23,059 nt of DNA from a virus. Under the pieces are notes generated by a model. It worked only from the letters and a program-made list of their open reading frames with translations. It was not told the origin of the DNA and did no database searches. The DNA lies in IMG/VR virus record IMGVR_UViG_3300027759_000445, positions 1 through 23,059 of that record. One strand, written 5' to 3'. This document shows positions 6,957 to 14,222 of this stretch, piece by piece; position 1 is the stretch's first letter, and the number at the start of each line of letters is the position of its first letter. A program made the translations under genes and the position numbers.

Positions 6957-7932
6957 TCAACCACTCGATAGTTCGTGCAGGGTATCCGTCAAAATTAGAG
7001 AAAGAAAAAACTTCCTCAAGACAGATTCTATCCATGTCCTTGGCTTTAATCCAATAGGAACCCTTGGGTTCACCGAAATTGCCTAGCGGGGTTCCATGAG
7101 CGTTACCCCATGAATTCTGAATCAAAAAGATCAAACCAAAATCTGGATGGGTGGTAAACCCTAAACATGACTGTTGGTGGCCCCACGATTGATTTCTTGA
7201 GGCTAATTGGACAGCAGGGGTTCCAGATGGCTTTACTTTTAGATCGCTAAATCCGAACCAAGAAGAGGCTATAGTGACAGGGTATCCATGCGATAAAGCC
7301 TGTTTAACCTCTTCACTATTTTTAAGCTTTGAAGTGCTTTGAACTTTGAACTTATTTGCTGAAGCATCAATATCAATGGGTGGCTTGTCACCATTTGACC
7401 AAGCGGTTTCTGCTGATGCACCAAAAGTCCAAGAACCATCTTGTTCTTTAATCGGTTGCGGGTAACTAGGATCTAATGGGGGGCAACCATCTTCGTTTAG
7501 GGATTCTGCCATAGAACTGCCAAAAGAACCTTCGCCTGTTCCATGCAATCCACCACGCTTACGAGATTGACCGTAATTATAAAGAATGAATGGAATTCTC
7601 CATTCTTCAAATGTTTGCCGTTGAGATATTATTTCAACCGCTTGTAAAGTAGCCATTACCGCTAAAGCACCATGACCTACACACGAACCAGTTTTTTGAT
7701 CCCAAGGAAAAAATTCGTAACCAGCAGCTTGATTAACAACCTTATATAAGAGTGATTCTTTCAAATCTAATGGCGGGCCAGCGATTTGAAAAGGAACAAG
7801 TTTTGCATTGAACTTGTCTTGAAGTTCTTTAGGCTGAGAATCAATTGGCAACCAACCGAATTTGCTTGGGGAAATTGGAGGTTCTTTTGCTTTATTTCTT
7901 TCGCCAAATTTTGGCTGGTTTTCCATAGTCAT
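6952..7932 (-). CDS. Papain-like (C1A-type) cysteine peptidase, candidate lysis enzyme
   Basis: The 326-residue protein shows the papain-family active-site pattern in the right order: DQKTGSCVGHGA (nucleophile Cys84, possible oxyanion Gln79), SWGHQQ (His252) and IQNSWGNAHG (Asn273 in the conserved NSWG). Residues 1-70 would be an N-terminal extension; no signal peptide or membrane helix is seen, so it would act in the cytoplasm or need a holin to reach the cell wall. The ATG at 7932 overlaps the upstream stop as TAATG and has AAGGAG in front; a second Met is at residue 3. It closes a run of membrane/export genes that looks like a lysis cassette, where an endolysin is expected, and no other muralytic enzyme is visible in the window. 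It might instead process virion proteins or cleave peptide cross-links; the substrate is not known. Confidence 0.75.
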   Translation of the reverse strand: MTMENQPKFGERNKAKEPPISPSKFGWLPIDSQPKELQDKFNAKLVPFQIAGPPLDLKESLLYKVVNQAAGYEFFPWDQKTGSCVGHGALAVMATLQAVEIISQRQTFEEWRIPFILYNYGQSRKRGGLHGTGEGSFGSSMAESLNEDGCPPLDPSYPQPIKEQDGSWTFGASAETAWSNGDKPPIDIDASANKFKVQSTSKLKNSEEVKQALSHGYPVTIASSWFGFSDLKVKPSGTPAVQLASRNQSWGHQQSCLGFTTHPDFGLIFLIQNSWGNAHGTPLGNFGEPKGSYWIKAKDMDRICLEEVFSFSNFDGYPARTIEWLI

Positions 7933-8558
7933 TACTTTAACTCCTTTGCTATCTGATTAAACTCTTTAGTAAGAAGATCCCTAAGTTTTTGATCTAACTT
8001 CAATGTGCCATCTTTAGGCAATCTTTCATTTAATCTCTTACCAATCACATCTCTAAGATTCGCAAGTTCATTTTCCATGAATTGTTTATTGATAGTCGCC
8101 TTGGCAGCTTTAAAAATGTCTGTAAGAAATTCGTAGTCGTTTTTCTGACACTCTTTTGCAAGTTCATCGTAGAACATAGATAACCACTTCACTTGCTCTT
8201 TGTCTTCTTTTGCTGCTGCTGCTTTAATATCGCTATCAGGATTTACTGGTGGAGCGGGTGCGGGTTCATCACCGATCAATACAGATGTAAACGCTGGTTC
8301 AGAAGGGCCAAACTCGTTGCCAACATAAGCGAACAATCTATACACACCTTGGATCTGTGAAGTAACTACAAGGGTTTTTGAATCCTTAAGTAAATCCACA
8401 GGGAAAATGTTCAAGCCTTTATCAATTGAAACCCATTTAACTAGCTTAGATTCGGTCTTGGCTGGAACGCTTATAAATGCCCCAGGCTGACCAGAAACCC
8501 TTGCTGGAAGCTCTATAGTTGGAATTTGAAGAAACACTAAAAAAAGAAGGTTTATCAC
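7932..8558 (-). CDS. Exported beta-domain plus helical protein in the lysis cassette
   Basis: Translation starts at the GTG at 8558 (AAGGAG 7 bases upstream), overlapping the HNH stop as GTGA. The 208-residue product begins with a short hydrophobic stretch (INLLFLVFLQIP) consistent with a signal peptide. Residues 18-97 (SGQPGAFISVPAKTESKLVK onward, ending PAFTSVLIG) look like an Ig/PKD-type beta-sandwich; 98-110 is a Pro/Ala linker (DEPAPAPPVNPDS); 111-208 is charged and helical. Similar hypothetical proteins with an opening PARVSGQPG segment are, from memory, found in planctomycete genomes. An exported protein between holin-like genes and a peptidase might act in disrupting the envelope (spanin-like role), but there is no lipobox or C-terminal membrane helix, so this is only a suggestion. 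Confidence 0.6.
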   Translation of the reverse strand: MINLLFLVFLQIPTIELPARVSGQPGAFISVPAKTESKLVKWVSIDKGLNIFPVDLLKDSKTLVVTSQIQGVYRLFAYVGNEFGPSEPAFTSVLIGDEPAPAPPVNPDSDIKAAAAKEDKEQVKWLSMFYDELAKECQKNDYEFLTDIFKAAKATINKQFMENELANLRDVIGKRLNERLPKDGTLKLDQKLRDLLTKEFNQIAKELK

Positions 8559-8842
8559 GGTCTGCTCCTTATTCGTTCTGCCATGTTTTTAGAATCTATC
8601 AAACAGTACACATTTACTGATGACCATTTTTTTGCGTGACCAAAAAGAAAATGACAAGGTCTGCATAGCGACAGTAAATTTTTTGGCTCCATTTCTAAAG
8701 ATGCATCTTTACAAAATGGGATCAGATGGTGGACTTGAAGCAAATTGGGATCATCCTCAAGGCAGGCAGCACAGTTAGGATTCCGTTCTAGATGTGCTGC
8801 TCTTACCTTGGCCCATTGTGATCCCCGATTATAAAAAAACAG
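8555..8842 (-). CDS. HNH endonuclease with no standard start codon at its 5' end
   Basis: The frame codes for GSQWAKVRAAHLERNPNCAACL, split here only by the limit of quoting, then the HNH core VHHLIPF, a conserved N in PKNLLSLC, and CRPCHFLFGH with FGH..W near the end. The two CxxC pairs make the zinc knuckle and the HH and N/H residues the nuclease site. The conserved part begins before any usable start: a TTG at 8743 would delete the first CxxC, and the only upstream candidate is a CTG at 8842 just before a T7 run. The preceding membrane-protein gene ends inside that run in another frame; one base less, or a +1 shift, would join them. The product may therefore be a fusion, or the frame is broken by an indel. 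Phage HNH proteins often aid packaging or act as homing nucleases; which applies is unclear. Confidence 0.65.
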   Translation of the reverse strand: MFFYNRGSQWAKVRAAHLERNPNCAACLEDDPNLLQVHHLIPFCKDASLEMEPKNLLSLCRPCHFLFGHAKKWSSVNVYCLIDSKNMAERIRSRP

Positions 8843-9146
8843 AGATTAATAACTTCAGAGCGGTCTTAAGAACGATTGCCCAAGGGATGATTCCAATTGT
8901 AATCGGATTTCCGTGGAAATCACCCTGGGGAATTGCTTGTTCAAGAATTGCAGCAAAGTCTTCAAGAGAAACTTCTGCATTTTGAAATATCTGTTTATCA
9001 TCAGGAATAACTTGGTCAGCAGCGTAACCAACGATGTTCCAAAGTGCATTAGAAAATTCTTTATTGCCTACATCTTTTTTGCCACGAACTTTATCAACCA
9101 CTAACATCATGGCATCCGTAGGCATAGAATTGGGAAAATTAATCAT
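8829..9146 (-). CDS. Small protein with a C-terminal membrane helix, holin candidate
   Basis: The 105-residue product starts at 9146 behind AAGGAAG and overlaps the upstream gene by 8 bp. Residues 1-75 are soluble and mixed charge (KVRGKKDVGNKEFSNALWNI); residues 80-105 form one long hydrophobic segment (PITIGIIPWAIVLKTALKLL then ISVFL) ending exactly at the stop. A single C-terminal helix is compatible with a tail-anchored membrane protein or a small holin/antiholin. It stops in TTA-TAA within a seven-T run, and the HNH sequence continues downstream in the +1 frame, so this protein may also be the N-terminal half of a longer membrane-anchored HNH product. No family recognised. Confidence 0.6.
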   Translation of the reverse strand: MINFPNSMPTDAMMLVVDKVRGKKDVGNKEFSNALWNIVGYAADQVIPDDKQIFQNAEVSLEDFAAILEQAIPQGDFHGNPITIGIIPWAIVLKTALKLLISVFL

Positions 9147-9411
9147 GCTTCACTTCCTTTTTTAAAGTCCTAGTGTAATTCAAAACCTCTGTCAAAATCC
9201 TCAAGCTTTCTGCTTGAGCCTTGGCCACTTCGCCAATGGAGCTTTCTAACCTATCTATAAATACCATATGTCTCTGGTGCAGGGGAAGTAGAATGTTTTG
9301 ACCTAGCCAACTAAACCCCTTATACACCACCCATAATAGAAAAACTAAACAACTTAAAGTAACTCCGAATCGTTCAAAAATGTCTACAATATTTAAGTCT
9401 GCAAACATCAT
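9139..9411 (-). CDS. Membrane-anchored coiled-coil protein, holin-like
   Basis: The 90-residue protein starts at 9411 (first of two ATGs) behind AGGAG. Residues 15-40 (GVTLSCLVFLLWVVYKGFSW) form one membrane helix; residues 48-90 are charged and heptad-like (FIDRLESSIGEVAKAQAESL) and end in Lys-rich EVKHD. An N-terminal helix followed by a cytoplasmic coiled coil resembles small holin-type or haemolysin-XhlA-type phage lysis proteins, though orientation cannot be told by eye. It is the first gene after a TATAAT promoter candidate and heads a tightly overlapped group that ends with the papain-like peptidase, which supports a role in timing or localising lysis. Confidence 0.6.
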   Translation of the reverse strand: MMFADLNIVDIFERFGVTLSCLVFLLWVVYKGFSWLGQNILLPLHQRHMVFIDRLESSIGEVAKAQAESLRILTEVLNYTRTLKKEVKHD

Positions 9412-9433
9412 TTTTACTCCTAAAATCTAATCA

Positions 9434-9439
9434 ATTATA
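9434..9439 (-). promoter_or_regulatory. Promoter candidate (-10 TATAAT) for the lysis cassette
   Basis: In the 75-bp gap between the propeller gene and the holin-like gene the minus strand carries a perfect TATAAT (9439-9434), with only a weak -35 match (TTTCAA) 16 bases upstream. The start would be near 9427, giving a short leader with AGGAG before the ATG at 9411. This is the longest gap in the central region, which fits an internal promoter that times lysis separately from tail synthesis. Confidence 0.4.
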
Positions 9440-9486
9440 ACTCAAAAAATTAAAATTGAAATAGTAATTTCTAGCAACATGATTAA

Positions 9487-10539
9487 CTATGTTCTAGCAA
9501 ATGTTACAATTTTTCCGGTAAATGAGTTATCTCCTGCAAAATAAACGCTTGTTCCATCAGCAGAAATAGCTAAATACGAATTTGATGCTAAAACACCCGA
9601 AGAAATTGTACTAGTTCCTGATAAACTACCTGTGCCAGTATCTCGAGCAAAAATATATATCTTATTACTACTATTAGAATAAACATTTGTGCCATCAGCG
9701 GAAATACAAACTGAATTAGGATAATATTCCATAATTCTAGATCCATTGGCAGTCAATGCCCCTGTGCTAGTATTACGATTAAAAATTAAAAGTCTGTTGA
9801 AATAGCCTGCTTCAGTTACATAAACATTTTGATTATCAGAAGAAATGCAGAAAAGAGGTGTACTTGGAACTGAAGAAGAAGTTAATACTACTCCACCGTA
9901 ATAAGTCAATATTCCGGTAGAAGTATTTCGTGACCAGATATTAACATAACCAGCAGCAGGGTAAAGAACATAAATGCTTGTACCATCAGCAGAAATTAAA
10001 ATTCTACCAACTGCACCTTGATTTGAACTTGTTGTTCCAATAGAAGTTAACACTCCAAAAAGGCTTCTAGAAAACATTGAAATTGTTGAAGAATAATAGT
10101 TATATACATATACATTTAAACCATCATTAGAAACACAAATACTTGTTGGGTAATTCCCTGTGCTTATTGTTTCTTGAGAAGTCAATGCTCCTGTGCTAGT
10201 ATTTCTATTAAATCGCAAAACTAAACCAGCGTAGGTTCCATAATTAGTTATTTTAACCACATAAACGCTTGTACCATCAACAGAAATACAAATGCCTGTT
10301 ATTTCTCCAAATCCAGTACTTATTGTTCCATTAGCCGTTAATATTCCTGTGGCAATATCTCGATCAAATATAAATACTGATGTGCTGGAATAGTCTGCTA
10401 CATAAACACTTTTCCCATCTGCTGAAACAACAATTCCACGATAACTATCCCCAATTGTTATTGTGTCAATCTTACTAAGTGATCCAGCATAAGATGGAGC
10501 AAATTTATTTGAACCCATGATTTTTCTAGAAATAGTCAT
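9487..10539 (-). CDS. Seven-bladed beta-propeller tail protein
   Basis: The start at 10539 overlaps the upstream stop as TAATG; an in-frame ATG at 10590 would lie inside the neighbour. The 350-residue protein contains seven copies of a strand motif of the form S.DG..VYV (SADGKSVYV, SVDGTSVYV, SNDGLNVYV, SADGTSIYV, SSDNQNVYV, SADGTNVYS, SADGTSVYF) alternating with (F/W)xRxxxTGxLT (for example FNRNTSTGALT). Seven units of about 45 residues match the YVTN/lactonase-like seven-bladed propeller. The last FART probably closes the ring with the first unit. No signal peptide is present. Lying at the end of the fibre cluster and translationally coupled to a fibre gene, it is most likely a receptor-binding or structural cap; a sugar- or ester-cleaving activity cannot be judged from sequence. 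Confidence 0.75.
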   Translation of the reverse strand: MTISRKIMGSNKFAPSYAGSLSKIDTITIGDSYRGIVVSADGKSVYVADYSSTSVFIFDRDIATGILTANGTISTGFGEITGICISVDGTSVYVVKITNYGTYAGLVLRFNRNTSTGALTSQETISTGNYPTSICVSNDGLNVYVYNYYSSTISMFSRSLFGVLTSIGTTSSNQGAVGRILISADGTSIYVLYPAAGYVNIWSRNTSTGILTYYGGVVLTSSSVPSTPLFCISSDNQNVYVTEAGYFNRLLIFNRNTSTGALTANGSRIMEYYPNSVCISADGTNVYSNSSNKIYIFARDTGTGSLSGTSTISSGVLASNSYLAISADGTSVYFAGDNSFTGKIVTFART

Positions 10540-11954
10540 TAGAAATTTTGACCCCCAATCATCGCATAAAATGTACTTCCACCATCCCATGTTGTTAGTA
10601 CGAAGATATCAACCTGACCATTTGTAATAGTTAAATTTGGGGATATGCCATCAATCCATTTTACTGATGCTGGCCATGCAACACTCCTTGTTGTTCCATC
10701 TGCCGTAAATGCTAAAGTCAATGCGTATGCTGTTCCAGATGCTGGTATATTTGATATCGTAAGTGTAGTTATATCTGCGTTTAATGAAACATGAAAAACA
10801 TTTCCTAATGCACAATTTAGTATTAGCGTTCCACTAGAAATAGTTGGTGCTGTTTTTGTTTCTTTTAGTCCGGTAATTGTAGGAGTTAAAATCGATGGAG
10901 AGGTTGCGAAAACATTTGCCCCTGTGCCAGTCTCGTCTGAAAGTGCTGCTGCTAAATTTGCTGAAGATGGTGTAGCAAGGAAAGTTGCTACATTTGTGCC
11001 TAGGCCAGAAACACCTGTCGAGATTGGCAATCCTGTGCATGAAGTAAGCGTACCGCTGGATGGTGTGCCTAATGCCCCTGCTGGTGCAATGTAATCTGTA
11101 CCTGATACTGCTGCACTAATTGCAGTTCCATTACCTTTTAAAACCCCTGTGATTGATGTTGATATAGTAATAGCTGGTGTTGTAGTTGCCGTTGCTACTG
11201 TTCCACCAAATCCGTTTGCGGATATTACGGATGCACTTGTTACAGTACCTGATCCACCAGCGTTATTATAATCTGAAATAAGAACAGGACTTTTGCTAGA
11301 GTTACCAATCCATATCTTCTTGTCTACTATATTAGCAGCAAGTTCCCCCTCTAAAAGCGAAGTAGGGGTTACTGTAGTTGTGCTACTTCTTTTTATTCTT
11401 ATCGTGTTCGTAACTGTGTAAGTAAATAAAGTGTTAGCAGCATTTGTACCACTAGGGGTAGTTACTAATACACTTGCACTACCAGCAGTTCCAGCGGGTG
11501 TAGTAGCGGTAATGGTTGTTGAATTTACAACTGTAACACTAGTAGCTGCAACACCTCCAATAGTAACAGAAGTTGCACCAGTTAAATTTGCCCCTGTTAT
11601 GGTTACGCTAGTTCCACCAAATGTTGTTCCAATAGAAGGAGAAATACCTGATACTGTAGGTGCTGATGTTAAACATTCACCTGCTGTTGATGTAGGGGCA
11701 GGGGCTGATCCGTTAACCCCAACTGACCAAGTAACCAACGCTATATTAGTCTGGTATAAAGTTCCCGAATAAAGAACATTATAACCCGTTGTGCCATCTA
11801 TTAATCTAAAGCTGTCATAATCATAATCATAGCTAAAATATATCGCTGGAGTTCCAACCTTTTCCCATGAACTATTGGAACTGTTATAACTATAAGTTCC
11901 GTTTGCTTGTGTACTACCTGCACCAGAAACGCAATAAGGATTTACTGTAGGCAT
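10539..11954 (-). CDS. Tail fibre with IPT/TIG domain
   Basis: The ATG at 11954 is chosen because GGAGGT lies 10 bases upstream; the ATG at 11972 falls within the upstream gene. The 471-residue product has an N-terminal domain starting VSGAGSTQANGTY (residues 9-21), a motif seen in many phage appendage proteins, then an IPT/TIG Ig-like domain at about 98-180 (SGISPSIGTTFGGTSVTITG), then a LLEGELAANIVDKKIWIG segment (about 200-220) like the LAxGELAxNxxDxKLxIG element that begins many fibre shafts. The remaining 250 residues are low-complexity Thr/Ser/Ala/Gly beta repeats ending in a compact WDGGSTFYAMIGG tip. Its stop overlaps the start of the propeller gene. Probable role: surface adhesion or receptor binding at the tail tip. 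Confidence 0.75.
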   Translation of the reverse strand: MPTVNPYCVSGAGSTQANGTYSYNSSNSSWEKVGTPAIYFSYDYDYDSFRLIDGTTGYNVLYSGTLYQTNIALVTWSVGVNGSAPAPTSTAGECLTSAPTVSGISPSIGTTFGGTSVTITGANLTGATSVTIGGVAATSVTVVNSTTITATTPAGTAGSASVLVTTPSGTNAANTLFTYTVTNTIRIKRSSTTTVTPTSLLEGELAANIVDKKIWIGNSSKSPVLISDYNNAGGSGTVTSASVISANGFGGTVATATTTPAITISTSITGVLKGNGTAISAAVSGTDYIAPAGALGTPSSGTLTSCTGLPISTGVSGLGTNVATFLATPSSANLAAALSDETGTGANVFATSPSILTPTITGLKETKTAPTISSGTLILNCALGNVFHVSLNADITTLTISNIPASGTAYALTLAFTADGTTRSVAWPASVKWIDGISPNLTITNGQVDIFVLTTWDGGSTFYAMIGGQNF

Positions 11955-11955
11955 T

Positions 11956-13050
11956 TTAGAATGAACCTCCATTTATATCGGCATTAGTTACTGATGAACA
12001 TGATACATTACCAGTAACTATTAATGAGCCAGAAATAGTACCACCAGAAGACGATAAAGAATTAGTAACAGTAACATCGCCTGTTGCAGAATCTACACTA
12101 ATACCAGTTCCGGCAATAATTGATGAAACACCACCAGAAGATGATGCAAATGAAAGATTTCCCGCACCATCAGTTACAATTGCTTGACCCGCTGTACCGT
12201 CTGAAATCGGGTAAATTATTGCGTTATTCGTAAGGCCAGCAAATACAACTGGATCTGTAGTGTTTAAACTTTGATCAAATGGATTTGCTGCTGATGCAAA
12301 TGAAAGATTTCCCGCACCATCAGTTGTGATTACCTGACCAATTGTACCATCAGATGTTGGATATATAATTGAGTTGTTGGTTAATCCGGTAAAAGATACT
12401 GCATCTGCAATATTCAAACTCTGATCAAATGGATTTGCTGCTGATGCAAAAGATAAATTCCCTGCACCATCAGTTGTGATTACTTGGCCTACTGTACCAT
12501 CTGATGTTGGGTAGATTATTGAATTATTTGTTAATCCAGTAAAAGATACAGCATCTGCAATATTCAAACTCTGATCAAATGGATTCGCTGCTGATGCAAA
12601 TGAAAGGTTACCCGCACCGTCTGTTACAACAACTTGACCTACTGTACCGTCAGATGTTGGATATATGATTGAATTGTTTGTCAATCCGGTAAAAGATACA
12701 GCATCTGCAATATTAAGTGATTGATCGAAGGGATTTGCACCGCTTGCAAATGATAAATTTCCCGCACCATCTGTTACAATTGATTGCCCTGCTGTACCGT
12801 CTGAAATTGGGTAAATTATTGCGTTATTCGTAAGGCCAGCAAATACAACTGGATCTGTAGTGTTTAAACTTTGATCAAATGGATTTCCACCACCACCAAA
12901 ATAAGCTAAAGCAGTCCAAGCTAAAACACCATCACCAATTTTCAATTGGTTCGTGTCTGTTTCTAAACCAAATTCACCTTCTGCTAAAGTTGGATCTACA
13001 CTTGTCCAGTTTGCTGCTGTATCTCGCCTAATTTGGATTTCAATTGCCAT
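11956..13050 (-). CDS. Tail fibre with Mtd-like N-terminus and five 50-residue repeats
   Basis: The 364-residue protein starts at 13050 behind GGAG. Residues 1-52 (IQIRRDTAANWTSVDPTLAE then GEFGLETDTNQLKIGDG) form the familiar attachment module of phage fibres, similar to the N-terminal domain of the major tropism determinant. Residues 56-305 are five tandem 50-residue repeats, each of the type NPFDQSLNIADAVSFTGLTN followed by NSIIYPTSDG, TVGQV and TDGAGNLSFAS. The C-terminal 60 residues are Ser/Gly/Thr-rich (SSGGTISGSLIVTGNVSCSS). There is no chaperone or peptidase domain. It sits 3 bp after the upstream fibre and 1 bp before the IPT/TIG gene start. The repeats probably make a beta-helical shaft whose length depends on copy number. 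Confidence 0.75.
   Translation of the reverse strand: MAIEIQIRRDTAANWTSVDPTLAEGEFGLETDTNQLKIGDGVLAWTALAYFGGGGNPFDQSLNTTDPVVFAGLTNNAIIYPISDGTAGQSIVTDGAGNLSFASGANPFDQSLNIADAVSFTGLTNNSIIYPTSDGTVGQVVVTDGAGNLSFASAANPFDQSLNIADAVSFTGLTNNSIIYPTSDGTVGQVITTDGAGNLSFASAANPFDQSLNIADAVSFTGLTNNSIIYPTSDGTIGQVITTDGAGNLSFASAANPFDQSLNTTDPVVFAGLTNNAIIYPISDGTAGQAIVTDGAGNLSFASSSGGVSSIIAGTGISVDSATGDVTVTNSLSSSGGTISGSLIVTGNVSCSSVTNADINGGSF
12136..12885 (-). repeat. Five tandem 150-bp repeats within a fibre gene
   Basis: The repeat period is exactly 150 bp (TTGATCAAATGGATT-type junctions recur at 12271, 12421, 12571, 12721 and 12871). In coding order, copies 2-4 carry SLNIADAVSFTGLTN, while copies 1 and 5 both carry SLNTTDPVVFAGLTN. 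Bases 12209-12286 are identical to 12809-12886, and 12191-12286 differ from 12791-12886 at one base only, whereas neighbouring copies differ at many silent sites. This points to recent copying between the outermost units. Confidence 0.9.
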
Positions 13051-13053
13051 GTT

Positions 13054-14214
13054 TTAAACTCCGTTTGCATCGCCACCAGAAACATTTTGTGTTATTAAAT
13101 ATACGCTATTTGCCACACCGCCATCAAGATTTCCTAATGTTGAAACATTAATAACTGATGTTGTAGCACTAGTAATCTGCCCAAATGAATTAACGGTAAA
13201 AACAGGGATATTTACTGAGCTTCCATATATTCCAGCAATTACACCAGATGCTGCAAGGTTAACTGAAAGAAATCCACTAGAAGTAATTGGCGTAGCTGTT
13301 ACAGATAATGTAGACGAAGCTAATCCAACCGAAGTAACTGTACCAATTCCACTCCCTGGAGTTCCTACAGATAAATTTACTGCTGATGTAATTCTACCAT
13401 CAGGCCCAATTGTGATTTGTGGAATAGCTGAATTGCTTCCATATACACCTGTTGTTACTCCAGTTGGTGCAGTTTCTAAAGTAATATTTCCGTTTGTTGT
13501 TCTTGGAGAATTTGTAACAGTTAAACTTGCTGAAAGTATTCCAACAGATGTTAAACCTTGAGTTGGAATTGAAATTGGTGATGTAGTTGCGTTTGTTACT
13601 TGACCTTTTGCATTAACAGTTAAAACAGGAACTTGTGTTGCACTTCCGTATGTTCCAGAAGAAACACCAGTAGTTGCAAGATTAGCAATTATGGTTCCAG
13701 AGTTTGTAATAGGAGAACCAGAAATGGAAAAATCAGTTGAGGTCATTGCAACCGAATTCACAGAACCAACCGCACCACCTGTGACCACTATAAGCGGTGA
13801 AGCAGCGGTTCCATCTCCAGTAAGCGTGTTGTTGTGCGATACAGCAGTTAAGTATGTAGAAGAGATGTCAGGAATATCAGCTTTGTTAATAACCCTAAAC
13901 GAAGGCAATCCTGACCCACTTACTGGCCCTGCAAGAAATGTATTAGCACCAGTAGTAATAAAGTTTAAATCAAATGTTCCATTAGCAGTAATAGGACTTC
14001 CTGTTACCGTAAACACATTGGATTGAGCAGTAAGGCTTATTGATAAAGATGATGGAGTAAAACTAACATATCTAAAAACAGCTATGTTGCTGTCATCTAA
14101 AACAGTAACAGTAGAAACAGGGTCAGACAGGGTAGGAATAACCTGTGGAGCAGAAATTGTAACTCCAACAGGGTCTTCCAATACAGTTACTCTAGCGAAA
14201 ATATCTGTTGCCAT
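13054..14214 (-). CDS. Repeat-rich tail fibre protein
   Basis: The 386-residue protein starts at 14214 behind AAGGAG. After a short N-terminus come a half-repeat (SLSISLTAQSNVFTVTGSPI, residues 56-75) and the motif NTFLAGPVSGSGLPSFR (91-107) with KADIPD, a known fibre element, then LTGDGTAASPLIV (131-143). Three repeats of about 65 residues follow (151-217, 221-284, 291-357), each reading V(N/T)SVGxxSxxLxVxxxPIT..G, GVxxGxYGS, and IPxxTVxxxGQITxATT. Such units occur in fibres of many marine and freshwater phages and form intertwined trimeric shafts. The C-terminus (GGVANSVYLITQNVSGGD) is short, so this may be the proximal shaft to which the downstream fibres attach. No enzymatic domain is visible. 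Confidence 0.75.
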   Translation of the reverse strand: MATDIFARVTVLEDPVGVTISAPQVIPTLSDPVSTVTVLDDSNIAVFRYVSFTPSSLSISLTAQSNVFTVTGSPITANGTFDLNFITTGANTFLAGPVSGSGLPSFRVINKADIPDISSTYLTAVSHNNTLTGDGTAASPLIVVTGGAVGSVNSVAMTSTDFSISGSPITNSGTIIANLATTGVSSGTYGSATQVPVLTVNAKGQVTNATTSPISIPTQGLTSVGILSASLTVTNSPRTTNGNITLETAPTGVTTGVYGSNSAIPQITIGPDGRITSAVNLSVGTPGSGIGTVTSVGLASSTLSVTATPITSSGFLSVNLAASGVIAGIYGSSVNIPVFTVNSFGQITSATTSVINVSTLGNLDGGVANSVYLITQNVSGGDANGV

Positions 14215-14222
14215 GATGCTCC

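Noticed and set aside
8855-9049. Basic hydrophobic 64-residue open frame inside the membrane-protein gene, a possible embedded holin
   Set aside because: No ribosome binding site, and the enclosing frame has a good start and overlaps its neighbours in the usual way.
9440-9475. Possible terminator after the propeller gene (AAATTA/TAATTT with Ts)
   Set aside because: The stem is six A/T pairs with a long loop; too weak to call.
11431-11772. Plus-strand open frame of 113 codons with Val/Pro-rich translation
   Set aside because: It is antisense to the IPT/TIG region; composition simply mirrors the Thr/Gly-rich sense strand.
12136-12885. CRISPR array
   Set aside because: The 150-bp units are coding, in frame and uninterrupted by unique spacers.
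11956-13050. Diversity-generating retroelement target, suggested by the Mtd-like N-terminus
   Set aside because: No reverse transcriptase, template repeat or adenine-biased variable region is seen, and the similarity is only in the common attachment module.
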